Shown: positions 16,460-26,271, counted from the first letter of the stretch. The stretch is 35,616 nucleotides of DNA from Bacillota bacterium (GCA_012735435.1 JAAYHH010000137.1:1-35616), one strand, 5' to 3'. Numbers and translations: made by a program. Notes: a model not told the origin generated them from the letters alone.

Positions 16460-17199
16460 AAACATGGATCGCATTTTGGAATATCCTAAAAAAAGATGTT
16501 CGGAACTACTATCTCAAGCCGCCTAACATCAGCTGGGGTATTATCTTCCCTTTGTCGTGGACCCTGATGCAGATGCTCCGTTCCTATGGAGGCGTGAACC
16601 TTGCCGAGATCCGGAATCTGCTTCCTGGGCTGATATCGATGAGCGTGTTGTTCGGCACTACCTCCATGCTCGCGGTGACCATCACCTTTGAACGGAGGGG
16701 ACGCTCTTTCGAGCGCTTATTGCTTGCTCCTATTTCATTATCTGCCATGGTGGCTGCTAAGCTCTCCGGCGCCATCCTTTTTGGGATATTCAACGCCTTT
16801 GTGCCGGTGATTTTTGCCGCCTTTTTTGTCGACCTTGCCGGGATCAACTGGGGCGCCGTGCTTCTAGCAGTATTCCTAATAGCCGTAACTTCAACTCTCC
16901 TAGGACTCATGATCGCGGTTTCGGCAAAGGAGGTCTTTGAAGCCCAGACATTCTCCAACTTTTTCCGGTTTCCGATGCTGTTTCTGTGCGGGCTGTTTAT
17001 ACCGATCAGCAGTCTGCCGGTCTTCCTCCGCCCTCTATCATTTCTGCTGCCCCTTACCTATGGAACTGACCTCCTCAACCGCTGGATCCTCGGCGCAAGT
17101 ATGATGTCTCCTGCACTGTCTATTGTGATCCTGCTGGGCTTTGCCGCGGCTCTCTTTGCCCTCTGCCAGTACAACATCCAGAGGAAGTGGATTCTGTAA
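16456..17199 (+). CDS. ABC-2 type transporter permease
   Basis: Multiple TM segments with the ABC2_membrane pattern; ATGA overlap with the ATPase gene. Confidence 0.9.
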   Translation: MKTWIAFWNILKKDVRNYYLKPPNISWGIIFPLSWTLMQMLRSYGGVNLAEIRNLLPGLISMSVLFGTTSMLAVTITFERRGRSFERLLLAPISLSAMVAAKLSGAILFGIFNAFVPVIFAAFFVDLAGINWGAVLLAVFLIAVTSTLLGLMIAVSAKEVFEAQTFSNFFRFPMLFLCGLFIPISSLPVFLRPLSFLLPLTYGTDLLNRWILGASMMSPALSIVILLGFAAALFALCQYNIQRKWIL

Positions 17200-17258
17200 T
17201 GAAGAAATCAATAGGATCAATGCTGCCCGGCTTAGTGCCGTCAGCATCGCCATTGTAC

Positions 17259-17288
17259 TTCCCACAAGTCTATCTAGACTTGTGGGAA
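17259..17288. terminator. Hairpin between convergent operons
   Basis: TTCCCACAAGTCTA-tc-TAGACTTGTGGGAA, 14-bp perfect arms, but no clear T-tract on either side. Confidence 0.5.
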
Positions 17289-17323
17289 CTATGCTCTGGT
17301 GGAGATATGCCGATCATACATAG

Positions 17324-18268
17324 TTATAACTCCTTAACATACGGCTTTCCTGCGTGGGCCGGGCCCTCCGAGTGGCCGATTACACCCGACACAACGATAA
17401 TGGTCAAAATAAAGGGCAGCATTAGGAAGATCTCATTGGGTATAGCAAAGCCTGTGCCCTGGAGGTTGTCGGCCAGGGAGAAGAAGAATCCAAAAAGCAG
17501 TGAAGACCACATAACACCGGTGGGCTGCCATTTGCCCAGGATCACGGCAGCCAAAGCAATATACCCCCGTCCGCCGCTCATGAGATACACAAATCTCGGC
17601 ATGGTGCCGATGGTTAGCTGAGCACCGGCTGCGCCAGCTAAAAGGCCGCTGATCAAGACACCGGCATACTGAATGGGAGCTACCTGCACTCCTAAGGAAT
17701 CGGCAACTTGAGGGGCTTCACCGACGGAGGTAAAGCGCAGGCCGAAAACTGTCTTGTCCAGAATAAACCGGCTGACTATAACCAGAATGAAAGCAAGATA
17801 GACCAATGGACCCTGGCTGAAGACTGCATCCAGCACCGGCCCCACTACAGGTATGGCTTTCAAAAATGGAATGGAAATAGTCGGAAGCTGCGCTACAAAC
17901 TCCCGGGCGCTTCCCTGGCTTTGAAACAGGACAACTAATAGGTAGCCTGTCAGCCCCTGGCACAAAATATTCAGGGCAATACCGCTGACTATGTGATCAA
18001 CTTTGTAGGTAGCAGTAACGACAGCATGGATCAATGAAACCACAACACCGGCAGCCATGGCGCAAATTATGCCGAACCATGGATTGCCTGTATAGTACGT
18101 CCCTGCATAGCCAAAGAAAGCGCCCATCATGATTATGCCTTCCAAGGCTATATTGGCCGTACCGGAACGCTCAGAGAAGACGCCGCCTAAAGCGGTAAGG
18201 AGCAGCGGCGTGGCTTGAACAATGGTCTGGTGCAGCAGCGTCAGATTGAATACGTTACCTAAACTCAT
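17324..18268 (-). CDS. ABC transporter permease, BMP/nucleoside family
   Basis: TPLLLTALGGVFSERSGTANIALEGIIMMGAFFGY is the branched-chain/ribose-like permease signature of nucleoside importers. Confidence 0.93.
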   Translation of the reverse strand: MSLGNVFNLTLLHQTIVQATPLLLTALGGVFSERSGTANIALEGIIMMGAFFGYAGTYYTGNPWFGIICAMAAGVVVSLIHAVVTATYKVDHIVSGIALNILCQGLTGYLLVVLFQSQGSAREFVAQLPTISIPFLKAIPVVGPVLDAVFSQGPLVYLAFILVIVSRFILDKTVFGLRFTSVGEAPQVADSLGVQVAPIQYAGVLISGLLAGAAGAQLTIGTMPRFVYLMSGGRGYIALAAVILGKWQPTGVMWSSLLFGFFFSLADNLQGTGFAIPNEIFLMLPFILTIIVVSGVIGHSEGPAHAGKPYVKEL

Positions 18269-19320
18269 TGACTTCCCACCCTATCTATACCAGCAGCTTG
18301 CCGTTTCTCCAGCCTTTCACTGATCACCGCCTGTACAGCCACCGATAGAATGACTACAGCCTGGATGATCAGCACTACGTCCTTGGGAACTCCGGCAGAA
18401 AGCTGGAGTTCCAGATTAGCGCTGTTTAGGCCGCCAAAGAGCAACGCAGCGGGAATTAGCCCTAAGGGTTTGTTCTTGGCCAAAAGGGCAACGGCAATGC
18501 CGGTAAATCCGGCCCCTGTTGAGAAATTGGCTACCAGCTTATGAAAGACGCCTCCCACCATAACCGCCCCTGCCATGCCGGCAAAGGCACCTGCCAGCAT
18601 CATTCCAAATATCCAATAGCCCTTGATATTTGTCCCGGCATAGGTAGCCATCCTGGGATTCAGCCCGACTGTGGTCAGCACAAACCCTTGTTTTGTTCTG
18701 GTCAAAAACCAATGGATGAAAAGAACACTGGCTAGGGCAATAATCACCGAGATGGTCACCGGGCTCACGGGATTATTCCACAACACCGGCAATCGAGCAC
18801 TGGGGTTAATGGGATGGGTTTGGGCCGAGTATGACCCCTTGTTTAATGGTCCCTTGGTAACCATATAGTTGACAAAATACTGGGCTATGTAGTTCATCAT
18901 AATAGTGCTGATTACTTCATGGGCACCGGTATATGCCCGAAGGAGACCTGCTGCACCGGCCAGCAGTGCTCCAAATAAAGCGCCTGCCGCAATCAATAGG
19001 GGAACCTCAAGGATCGGAGGAAGATCCACATAAAGGCCGACCAAAACCGCCCCCAGGGCTCCCATGTACATCTGCCCTTCGCCCCCGATATTAAACAAAC
19101 CTGTCCTGAAAGCGACTAGAACCGCCATCCCTGTGAGGATAAGGGGAACCGCATTATTAATTGTTACTGCTAGGCTGTCTGGACTGCCGAAGGATCCTAC
19201 CCAGAGGGCCTGAAGTGTAAGTATGGGACTAGCCCCAGTCAGCAGCGCCAAGATGAGGCTGATGCCGATACCTATGCAGACCGCGATGAGGGCTGAACCC
19301 AAACCACTAGTGATTTTCAT
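18265..19320 (-). CDS. ABC transporter permease, BMP/nucleoside family
   Basis: VPLILTGMAVLVAFRTGLFNIGGEGQMYMGALGA; ATGA overlap with the next permease gene. Confidence 0.93.
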   Translation of the reverse strand: MKITSGLGSALIAVCIGIGISLILALLTGASPILTLQALWVGSFGSPDSLAVTINNAVPLILTGMAVLVAFRTGLFNIGGEGQMYMGALGAVLVGLYVDLPPILEVPLLIAAGALFGALLAGAAGLLRAYTGAHEVISTIMMNYIAQYFVNYMVTKGPLNKGSYSAQTHPINPSARLPVLWNNPVSPVTISVIIALASVLFIHWFLTRTKQGFVLTTVGLNPRMATYAGTNIKGYWIFGMMLAGAFAGMAGAVMVGGVFHKLVANFSTGAGFTGIAVALLAKNKPLGLIPAALLFGGLNSANLELQLSAGVPKDVVLIIQAVVILSVAVQAVISERLEKRQAAGIDRVGSQ

Positions 19321-19322
19321 TT

Positions 19323-20858
19323 CTACCCAGCTTCCCTTCCCTGCAGCATCAATAACCCAATCTGTTCTATATCTGCATTCTTTCTGGCAAACTCACCGAC
19401 AATCCGCCCGTTGTACATAACCAAGATCCGATCGCTTAATGTGAGTATCTCATCGAGCTCCATGGAGATGAGCACGATAGCTTTCCCCTGATTTCTCGCC
19501 TCCAGCAGGTGGTGATAGACATACTCCATCGCGGCCACATCCAGCCCTCTAGTGGGCTGATTGGCAACCAAGACTTGCGGATCGTGATCCAGCTCCCTTG
19601 CGACAATGACTTTTTGCTGATTTCCCCCAGAAAGATGCCAGGCAGCAACATCCCGGCGGGGCGGGCGGATATCAAACATCTTGATCAGCCGATCGGACCG
19701 CTCTCCTATAGCTTCCCGCTTAAGAAGCACCTTGCCGCTAAGTTCCGGCTTATCTTGATGGCCGATGGTGAGATTGTCTTCCACCGACAAAGCCATGACA
19801 AGGCCGGTATTCCGCCTATCCTCCGGAATGTGGGCAATACCCGACTCCCGCTTGCGCCTCACGCTGCCGAAGGTAACCTCTTGCCCCCGGATCAAGATCT
19901 CCCCGCTGGTGGGCCTGGTGAGCCCTGTCAGCAGTTCAGCAAGCTCACTTTGGCCGTTCCCCGATACTCCTGCTATGCCCAGGATTTCGCCTTCCCTAAC
20001 CTCGAAACTGACGCCGTCAACCAAGACCCTTGCAGAGCCGGGTTCTTGCAGCGACAAGTTCCGCACTGTCAGCACCCTTTCCCCGGGCTTAACCGGAGGA
20101 GGCTTGATGTCTAGGATCACATTCCTGCCCACCATAAGGGAAGCCAATTCACCGCTGGTGGTGGAATCTTTCGGTACAGTCTTGACCGTCTTACCCCGGC
20201 GCATTACCGTAACCCGGTCGGCAATAGCCATAACCTCATCGAGCTTGTGGGTGATCAAGATAATGGTCTTGCCCTGCTTTTGCAGGTTCCTTAGCATTTG
20301 GAAAAGCTCATCGACCTCTTGTGGGGTCAAAACCGCGGTAGGCTCATCTAGGATCAGGATGGAGGCACCTCGATAGAGCACCTTCAGCAGTTCAATTTTT
20401 TGCTGAACACCGACGGGCAAATCCCGGACCTCAGCCTGAAGGTCAACTTGAAAGCCAAGTTCTCCGGCGAGGCGGGTTATCTCCTCACGGGCTTTTTGCC
20501 GGTCTACCCGAAGTCCCTTCCTGGGCTCCTGGCCTAGGATGATATTATCTAAAGCATTAAGCCGGGGAACCAGCATAAACTCCTGATGGACCATCCCGAT
20601 GCCGTGGGCGATGGCCACTCCCGGATCTGTCATTTTGACAGTCTCGCCGTTAATGCGGATAGTCCCGCTGTCTGCTGTATAAAAACCATACAGAAGGCGC
20701 ATGAGAGTACTTTTCCCAGCACCATTCTCGCCAATAACAGCATGGACCTCTCCCTGCTTGACCTGGAGATCTGCATGGTCCACTGCCAGCACCTGGGAGA
20801 ATCTCTTGACCACCTGAAGCATTTCAACTGCATAGGGTGTCTGCTTGCTGTTCTTCAT
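19323..20858 (-). CDS. ABC transporter ATPase with two nucleotide-binding domains, BMP/nucleoside importer
   Basis: GENGAGKSTLMRLLYGFYTADSGTIRINGE; LSGGNQQKVIVARELDHDPQVLVANQPTRGLDVAA. Confidence 0.95.
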   Translation of the reverse strand: MKNSKQTPYAVEMLQVVKRFSQVLAVDHADLQVKQGEVHAVIGENGAGKSTLMRLLYGFYTADSGTIRINGETVKMTDPGVAIAHGIGMVHQEFMLVPRLNALDNIILGQEPRKGLRVDRQKAREEITRLAGELGFQVDLQAEVRDLPVGVQQKIELLKVLYRGASILILDEPTAVLTPQEVDELFQMLRNLQKQGKTIILITHKLDEVMAIADRVTVMRRGKTVKTVPKDSTTSGELASLMVGRNVILDIKPPPVKPGERVLTVRNLSLQEPGSARVLVDGVSFEVREGEILGIAGVSGNGQSELAELLTGLTRPTSGEILIRGQEVTFGSVRRKRESGIAHIPEDRRNTGLVMALSVEDNLTIGHQDKPELSGKVLLKREAIGERSDRLIKMFDIRPPRRDVAAWHLSGGNQQKVIVARELDHDPQVLVANQPTRGLDVAAMEYVYHHLLEARNQGKAIVLISMELDEILTLSDRILVMYNGRIVGEFARKNADIEQIGLLMLQGREAG

Positions 20859-20906
20859 CTCATGCGCCTCCTGTACTGCTTTACTGTACTACCCTACTCC
20901 ATTGCC

Positions 20907-22013
20907 CTACTGTAAGACTGAACGAAGCTCTTCGGGAACCTTGAAGTCCTCAATGAATTTCTCAGCATTATCCACTGCCAGTGGTATCTCAAGTTCCTTA
21001 TTCCCAGCCCGCATCAGCTCGATGGCTTTCTCGACAACAGCCACAGCCTCATCGGGCACCAGATGTTTGGTGTAGCGCATGTCTGTGATGCCGGTGGCAT
21101 CTTCTTGGATACCCACCGCATAGTGACCGCCGGCAAATGTCCCATCCTGAATGGACTTAATGGCTCCGAAGATAACTTCGGGAACATTCTTCAGGGCACT
21201 GGTCAGCATCATCCCTGGATAGATATCATCTTGATCCAGGTCAAGGCCGATGCCCAAGTACTTGGGCCTGGTGCCGGCGGCCACAGCCTCAAGGGTGATG
21301 CCCTCTTCGTCATTCTTTTCCTTGACTGCCTGGAAAACTCCAAGGCCGGTGTTGGCACCGCTCATCATAATATCTACATTCTGGCCGATCATAGACAGGG
21401 CCAGTGCCTTGCCCCTGGCAGGGTCGTTAAATGCACCGGCATCTTTTACTACCAGTTCAACATTGCTGCCGGTCAGTTCATTCCAGGTCTTGATTCCGGC
21501 TCCATAGCCTGCGGTAAAGGCAATGACTGGCGGAATAGACATCGGCTCTACCATGCCGACCCTGCCGGTTTGGGTAACAGCCGCAGCTACGATGCCGGCC
21601 AAATACGCACCTTGACCAGCCCGAATCTCATATGAAGCTAGATTGGGCAGGTCTTCCGCTACCGAGTCTACCAGTATGAACTTTACATCGGGGAACCGGG
21701 CTGCAACTTCAGAGATAGCATCTACCATCAAGAAGCCCAGGGCCACAACTACATCTGCTTGCCGGGCAGCTGTGGTCAGATTGGGGATGAAATCTGTCTG
21801 CTGAAAAGACTGGATCACATTGCCGGTAACCCCCAGTTCCTTTTCAGCCATCTGCACCCCGAGCCAGCCCCCATCGTTGAAGCCTTTGTCTCCAAGGCCG
21901 CCGATATCCGTGACGAGGATCACTCTCAGGGGTTCTCCAAAGGCAGCCCCACTGCTGAGGCTAAACAGAGCGAGTACTAGGACTAAGATGCCGACTACCG
22001 TTCTCCTTTTCAT
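20907..22013 (-). CDS. BMP-family substrate-binding protein (nucleoside uptake)
   Basis: VILVTDIGGLGDKGFNDGGWLGVQMAEKELG; YEIRAGQGAYLAGIVAA. Signal peptide without an obvious lipobox cysteine. Confidence 0.93.
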   Translation of the reverse strand: MKRRTVVGILVLVLALFSLSSGAAFGEPLRVILVTDIGGLGDKGFNDGGWLGVQMAEKELGVTGNVIQSFQQTDFIPNLTTAARQADVVVALGFLMVDAISEVAARFPDVKFILVDSVAEDLPNLASYEIRAGQGAYLAGIVAAAVTQTGRVGMVEPMSIPPVIAFTAGYGAGIKTWNELTGSNVELVVKDAGAFNDPARGKALALSMIGQNVDIMMSGANTGLGVFQAVKEKNDEEGITLEAVAAGTRPKYLGIGLDLDQDDIYPGMMLTSALKNVPEVIFGAIKSIQDGTFAGGHYAVGIQEDATGITDMRYTKHLVPDEAVAVVEKAIELMRAGNKELEIPLAVDNAEKFIEDFKVPEELRSVLQ

Positions 22014-22014
22014 C

Positions 22015-22887
22015 TTACCTTTCCTCCCTTGTTTTAGTTATCAGGCCGGGATAAATATGGCGCTTCCCTGCCTGCTTTTTCAACAAGTCCCATTCCGCCA
22101 AAATTTTGACCGCATGTGTTGCGGCCTTAGACACTTTCTCCTCGACTCCCTCATCATTCCAGACGTTGTTGACCCGGTCAGCCACAATGCCCACAATCAT
22201 TCCAGCACGCTTGCGGTACAATCTGGCAAGGGTGAGGATGGTTGAGCCTTCCATTTCCAGATTAGCAACCCCCACCCTCTGGTACTCCTCCAGCAGCTTT
22301 TCTTTTCCTGGCGGAACATAGTCTCCGTAAACGGGCCTGGCTTGACCGGCATAAAAAGATCCGGCTGTAGCCGCCAATCCCAGGTGATAGCTAAACCCCA
22401 GTTCTTCACAGGCCTGGATCAAAGCCATCACTACATCATAATCGGCGTAAGCCGGATATTCGGGCCAAACATACAGATTGGAGGTGCCGTCAAAACGAAC
22501 TGCACCGGTGTTAATAACTAGATCGCCGCAACGGATATGGGGTTGAATAGAACCGCTGGTACCGACCCGGATAAAAGTATCTGCCCCCAGCCGGGCCAGC
22601 TCATCCAGCACGACTTCCGTGGAAGGCCCGCCCACGCCAGTGGAGACAGCAGAAATCTCTGCTCCCTTGTATTTCCCAGTAGCTGTCCGGTACTGCCGGT
22701 AATTGCCCTTTTCCTCGAATTCATCCCAATAGCAAGTGATTTTCGGTATCCTGTCGGGATCACCAGGCAAAAGAACATATGGGGCAAGATCCCCTTCCCG
22801 GAGCCTGGTCGCGTAGGCTACCTCCCCCACCTGTGGTCTATCTGCTGAAGATTGTGCCACAACAGTCACCCTCTCGCCATTCTCCAT
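22015..22887 (-). CDS. Nucleoside phosphorylase (uridine phosphorylase-like, PNP_UDP family)
   Basis: YVLLPGDPDRIPKI; ISAVSTGVGGPSTEVVLDELARLGADTFIRVGTSGSIQPHI; GVANLEMEGSTILTLA. Exact start uncertain (22887 ATG, 22893 TTG, or a downstream GTG). Confidence 0.88.
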   Translation of the reverse strand: MENGERVTVVAQSSADRPQVGEVAYATRLREGDLAPYVLLPGDPDRIPKITCYWDEFEEKGNYRQYRTATGKYKGAEISAVSTGVGGPSTEVVLDELARLGADTFIRVGTSGSIQPHIRCGDLVINTGAVRFDGTSNLYVWPEYPAYADYDVVMALIQACEELGFSYHLGLAATAGSFYAGQARPVYGDYVPPGKEKLLEEYQRVGVANLEMEGSTILTLARLYRKRAGMIVGIVADRVNNVWNDEGVEEKVSKAATHAVKILAEWDLLKKQAGKRHIYPGLITKTREER

Positions 22888-22913
22888 GATCAAGAAACAG
22901 ACAGTTTTACCAG

Positions 22914-23999
22914 CTAGTTAGCAGACTCCTGCGGCCTTTTCTCTACCATCACGTGATTTCTAATATCCGAAGGGGCAAAGACACCATTAGCACAGACGAT
23001 CGCGGAAATATATTCAGGAGGAGTAACATCAAAAGCCGGGTACTCAGCTTGCAGTTCAGGGATGGTGGTCGGGACTCCATTAACCTCTCTCACTTCGGCT
23101 GGGTCCCGCTGCTCGATGACAATATCGACACCGGTCGGAATATTGGGATCAACGCCTTCGTAGGCAAGTACAAAGAAGGGAATTCCATGGGCATGGGCAG
23201 CAATAGCGTGGAGAAATGTTCCTACTTTATTGGCAATGGAGCCGTCCATAGCAACGGCATCTGCGGCAGTGATATACTTGGTGATCTTGCCGGATGCCAT
23301 CATGTAAGCACTCATGCTGTCGGTAATCAGAGTCACCGGTATACCCATTTCGTGGATACTCGGAGCCGTCAATTTGGCACCCTGGAGATATGGCCGGGTC
23401 TCACAAGAGTAAACAGAGATCTTCTTGCCGGCTTCCCTGGCAAAATGGAGCATCCATAGAATAGCACCGGCTGCATAGCAGTGGGTAAGGATTGTATCCC
23501 CATCATCCAGGAGGCTGGCTGCATGGCGCCCAGTCTCTCGGCTCACATGGTCAAAATAGGCTAAGTATTCCCGGACATGTTCCAAGAGCTTGTCCTCCAG
23601 GTCGGCTGAGGCGCAGTGCTTGTCAGTTATTTCTTCCAGTTCATGGAGCAATACCCACAGCCGCTGTCCGGTGGGCCTGGTATTTCTGAGCCTCTCCGCT
23701 GCCTTTTCTAGATACTCATGGCGCTCTTCTACGGTTAAATCCCGGGCAGCATAGGCAGCTTGGACATATCCTAGGCCGGCAGCTACAGCAACCCCTATGG
23801 CGCCTTGGATCACCATATCCTCTATTGCCTTGGCTGTAGCCTCATAATCGGTGCAAGTCACCCATTCCCGATGAAATGGGAACTTCCGGCGATCCAGCAC
23901 TTCCACTTGTCCATCTGCGTATTTCAGTGTATTGGCGTCACTAATCAGAATTGGCAGCTTGTCCTGGACCTTATGCAGTTCTTCATCTCTGTGTTTCAA
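22914..23999 (-). CDS. MtnA-like sugar-1-phosphate isomerase (MTR-1-P isomerase / eIF2B-alpha family)
   Basis: QGAIGVAVAAGLGYVQAA; RPTGQRLW; ILTHCYAAGA (catalytic Cys); ETRPYLQGAKLTA; GIPVTLITDSMSAYMM; ITAADAVAMDGSIANKVGT. TTG start with GGGGGGTG SD. Confidence 0.85.
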   Translation of the reverse strand: MKHRDEELHKVQDKLPILISDANTLKYADGQVEVLDRRKFPFHREWVTCTDYEATAKAIEDMVIQGAIGVAVAAGLGYVQAAYAARDLTVEERHEYLEKAAERLRNTRPTGQRLWVLLHELEEITDKHCASADLEDKLLEHVREYLAYFDHVSRETGRHAASLLDDGDTILTHCYAAGAILWMLHFAREAGKKISVYSCETRPYLQGAKLTAPSIHEMGIPVTLITDSMSAYMMASGKITKYITAADAVAMDGSIANKVGTFLHAIAAHAHGIPFFVLAYEGVDPNIPTGVDIVIEQRDPAEVREVNGVPTTIPELQAEYPAFDVTPPEYISAIVCANGVFAPSDIRNHVMVEKRPQESAN

Positions 24000-24028
24000 C
24001 TAATCTGCACCCCCCTACTTTTTCGTAT

Positions 24029-24067
24029 GGATCATATCATATGGAAATCATTACCGTCAACGTTGAC
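24029..24067 (-). promoter_or_regulatory. Promoter of the nucleoside salvage/uptake operon with a palindrome over the -35
   Basis: Minus strand TTGACG - 18 bp - TATGAT. Perfect palindrome GTCAACGTTGAC at 24056-24067. Confidence 0.6.
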
Positions 24068-24078
24068 CAAAAAGACAC

Positions 24079-24110
24079 TTTAGGGGCAGCCGCTCTGGAC
24101 TGCCCCTAAA
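24079..24110 (-). terminator. Intrinsic terminator downstream of hcp
   Basis: TTTAGGGGCAG-ccgctctgga-CTGCCCCTAAA 11-bp stem; minus-strand 3' side contains CTTTTT. Confidence 0.8.
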
Positions 24111-24190
24111 TCTATTGGAAAATCGTGATTTTTTAACTGTAAAACGAACCTTTGCTCTTGACTAGGCCCTTGGCTCAAAGTATGCCGCCC

Positions 24191-25489
24191 TTACGCCAGC
24201 ATCTTCTCGATATCTTCCTTGGGCTCCCCGATTAGCTTGACATCGTAGTTATCCTGGAGAACCTTGAGAATATCATCATTTACCCAGGCCGGCAGAATTG
24301 GGCCCAAGTAGATGCCCTTGATTCCTAAGGAGAGCAGGCTCCAGAAGATGGCAATTGCCTTCTGCTCCATCCAAGCCAGGACCAAGGTCAAAGGCAGTTC
24401 ATTGACGCCGACACCGAACATTTCTGCCAACGCCAAGGCAATTTCTACAGCCACAATGGAGTCATTGCACTGGCCCAAATCGATGAGTCTCGGCACGCCC
24501 TCGATGTCTCCCAGGTCCAGGTCATTAAACCGGAACTTGGCGCAGCCTAGAGTGAGTACGATGGTGTCCTTAGGCAGCTGCTCTACAAACTCCCGGTAGT
24601 AACCGAGCCGCCGGTGGGGCGAATCGCAGCCTCCCACCAGGAAAAAGTGGCGGATCTTGCCGGCTTCGATGAGTTCCTTCAGTTTGTCCTTGAGGGACAG
24701 CACTACCGACGTGGAGAACCCTGTAGTGAGAACTGTATCCTGGGGCTCCTCCGGCAGTTCCGGAAGGGTCATGGCCAAGTCAATCACCGGCTTGTAATCA
24801 TACCCCTCGATGTGGGCAACTCCTGGCAGACGGGCCGGCCCAGTGGTGAACATGCGGTCCTTGTACTCCGGCTGCGGAATCAGCACGCAGTTGGATGTTC
24901 CGAGGATCGCCACCGGATAGCGGCTGAACAGCTGCTTCTGGTCAGTCCAGGACTTGCCCAGGTTGCCTACCAGGTGGGGGTACTTCCGGAGTTTTGGATA
25001 GCCGTGGGCAGGCAGCAGCTCTGAATGGGTGTAGATATTAATGCCTGTCCCTTCTGTCTGCTTCAGAAGCTCTTCCAAGGCCTTAAGCCCGTGGCCGGTA
25101 ACCACAATCCCCCTACCCTTGACAGTGCCGGTATTTACCTGGGTCGGCTCCGGTTCGCCGTAGGTCTCTATGAGAGCCTGCTTGAGAAGCTTCATGGTTT
25201 TCACATTCAAGTGGCCGGCTTCGAGAGCCATTTCAATAAAGCTCCCTGCATCAAAATTGACGTTAGTAAATGTAGAATATAAGACCTTCTCCAAGAACTC
25301 GGCGGTTTCAGGGTCTGTGTAGCCCAGCTCCCGAGCATGGTACAAGTAAGCCGACATTCCCCGAGTAGTGATGACCAGATTATCCTGCAGCCTTGCTACC
25401 AGCGGGTTCTTGCCGCAGACTCCCATTCTGGTGCAGCCTGTGCCTCCTACAGTCTGTGAGCATTGATAGCAAAACATATCCAGTGACAT
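24191..25489 (-). CDS. hcp: Hybrid-cluster protein / hydroxylamine reductase, short form
   Basis: [90 protein letters not shown]. About 432 aa. Confidence 0.96.
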   Translation of the reverse strand: MSLDMFCYQCSQTVGGTGCTRMGVCGKNPLVARLQDNLVITTRGMSAYLYHARELGYTDPETAEFLEKVLYSTFTNVNFDAGSFIEMALEAGHLNVKTMKLLKQALIETYGEPEPTQVNTGTVKGRGIVVTGHGLKALEELLKQTEGTGINIYTHSELLPAHGYPKLRKYPHLVGNLGKSWTDQKQLFSRYPVAILGTSNCVLIPQPEYKDRMFTTGPARLPGVAHIEGYDYKPVIDLAMTLPELPEEPQDTVLTTGFSTSVVLSLKDKLKELIEAGKIRHFFLVGGCDSPHRRLGYYREFVEQLPKDTIVLTLGCAKFRFNDLDLGDIEGVPRLIDLGQCNDSIVAVEIALALAEMFGVGVNELPLTLVLAWMEQKAIAIFWSLLSLGIKGIYLGPILPAWVNDDILKVLQDNYDVKLIGEPKEDIEKMLA

Positions 25490-25589
25490 AGATTTCTCCC
25501 CCTCATTTTCTCCCTTGATTATTTGCTGACTGCCTTACTAAATAATTAGCTCGGCAGATAACTGGACCGGTCTTGGCTTACCCAACTCT

Positions 25590-26015
25590 CTAGTCTTTAA
25601 GCCGGAAGGAAAGATCCCCCAGGGTCCTGCTCCGCAGGTAGTCGGTAAACTCCCTATTCAACCGTTCCGGCACTCCCCCCAATATACATGCAGCAAAGGG
25701 ACAGGTGGGCCTGCCGGTGGGACATTTTCTTTCTACCACAGGTCCTTCGATTACTTCATACACATCCAGCATGGTCACATCCTCAGGGGGCTTGGTCAAA
25801 GCAAACCCGCCCTTGGGCCCCCGGATAGAACGAAGGAGACCTGCCTTTGTGAGCCGCTGCAAGACCTTTGCCAGATGGGCTTCTGACGCACCGGTGGCAG
25901 CCGCTATTTCTTTGACGCTGACATACTCCTGATCTTTTAGGGCAATCAGCACCATACTGTGAAGCGCCAAGGACAGCATTTCCGACACTGCCACTACCTC
26001 AGCCACTGTTCTCAC
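25590..26015 (-). CDS. Rrf2-family (NsrR/IscR-like) regulator with Fe-S-type cysteines
   Basis: VSVKEIAAATGASEAHLAKVLQRLTKAGLLRSIRGPKGGFALTKPPEDVTMLDVYEVIEGP; C-(PTGRPT)-C-(PFAA)-C cysteine cluster. Confidence 0.93.
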   Translation of the reverse strand: MRTVAEVVAVSEMLSLALHSMVLIALKDQEYVSVKEIAAATGASEAHLAKVLQRLTKAGLLRSIRGPKGGFALTKPPEDVTMLDVYEVIEGPVVERKCPTGRPTCPFAACILGGVPERLNREFTDYLRSRTLGDLSFRLKD

Positions 26016-26024
26016 CTCAATTCC

Positions 26025-26059
26025 GGTATTAGCATACCCAAATACCTAAATGGTGTCAA
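26025..26059 (-). promoter_or_regulatory. Promoter of the rrf2 gene with an overlapping inverted-repeat operator candidate
   Basis: Minus strand TTGACA (26059-26054) - 17 bp - TATGCT (26036-26031). Inverted repeat GGTATT-N10-AATACC at 26025-26046. Confidence 0.65.
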
Positions 26060-26271
26060 GGGCTAGTCTAGAAAATTTACATGGAATTCAAGTTAACCCG
26101 TAATTTAGGTTGACCCCCCCGGCAGTCTAGGCCTTCTATCTGCGGATTTTATGATTTTTCCCTGGAAATTGCGGCTAGGTGCAGGACTCTGCCGCAGCAG
26201 CTCTAATGTAGTGGTTACAGACAAATTCATGAAGCAATCCGGAGAACTTCACAGAGGAGGCCGGCTCACCA

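Noticed and set aside
19509-20376. Plus-strand ORFs of about 200 aa opposite the ABC ATPase gene
   Set aside because: Shadow ORFs antisense to a clear two-domain ABC ATPase.
20860-20906. Repeated tact/tactg units between the BMP and ATPase genes
   Set aside because: Irregular and short, with no consistent period; looks like chance composition.
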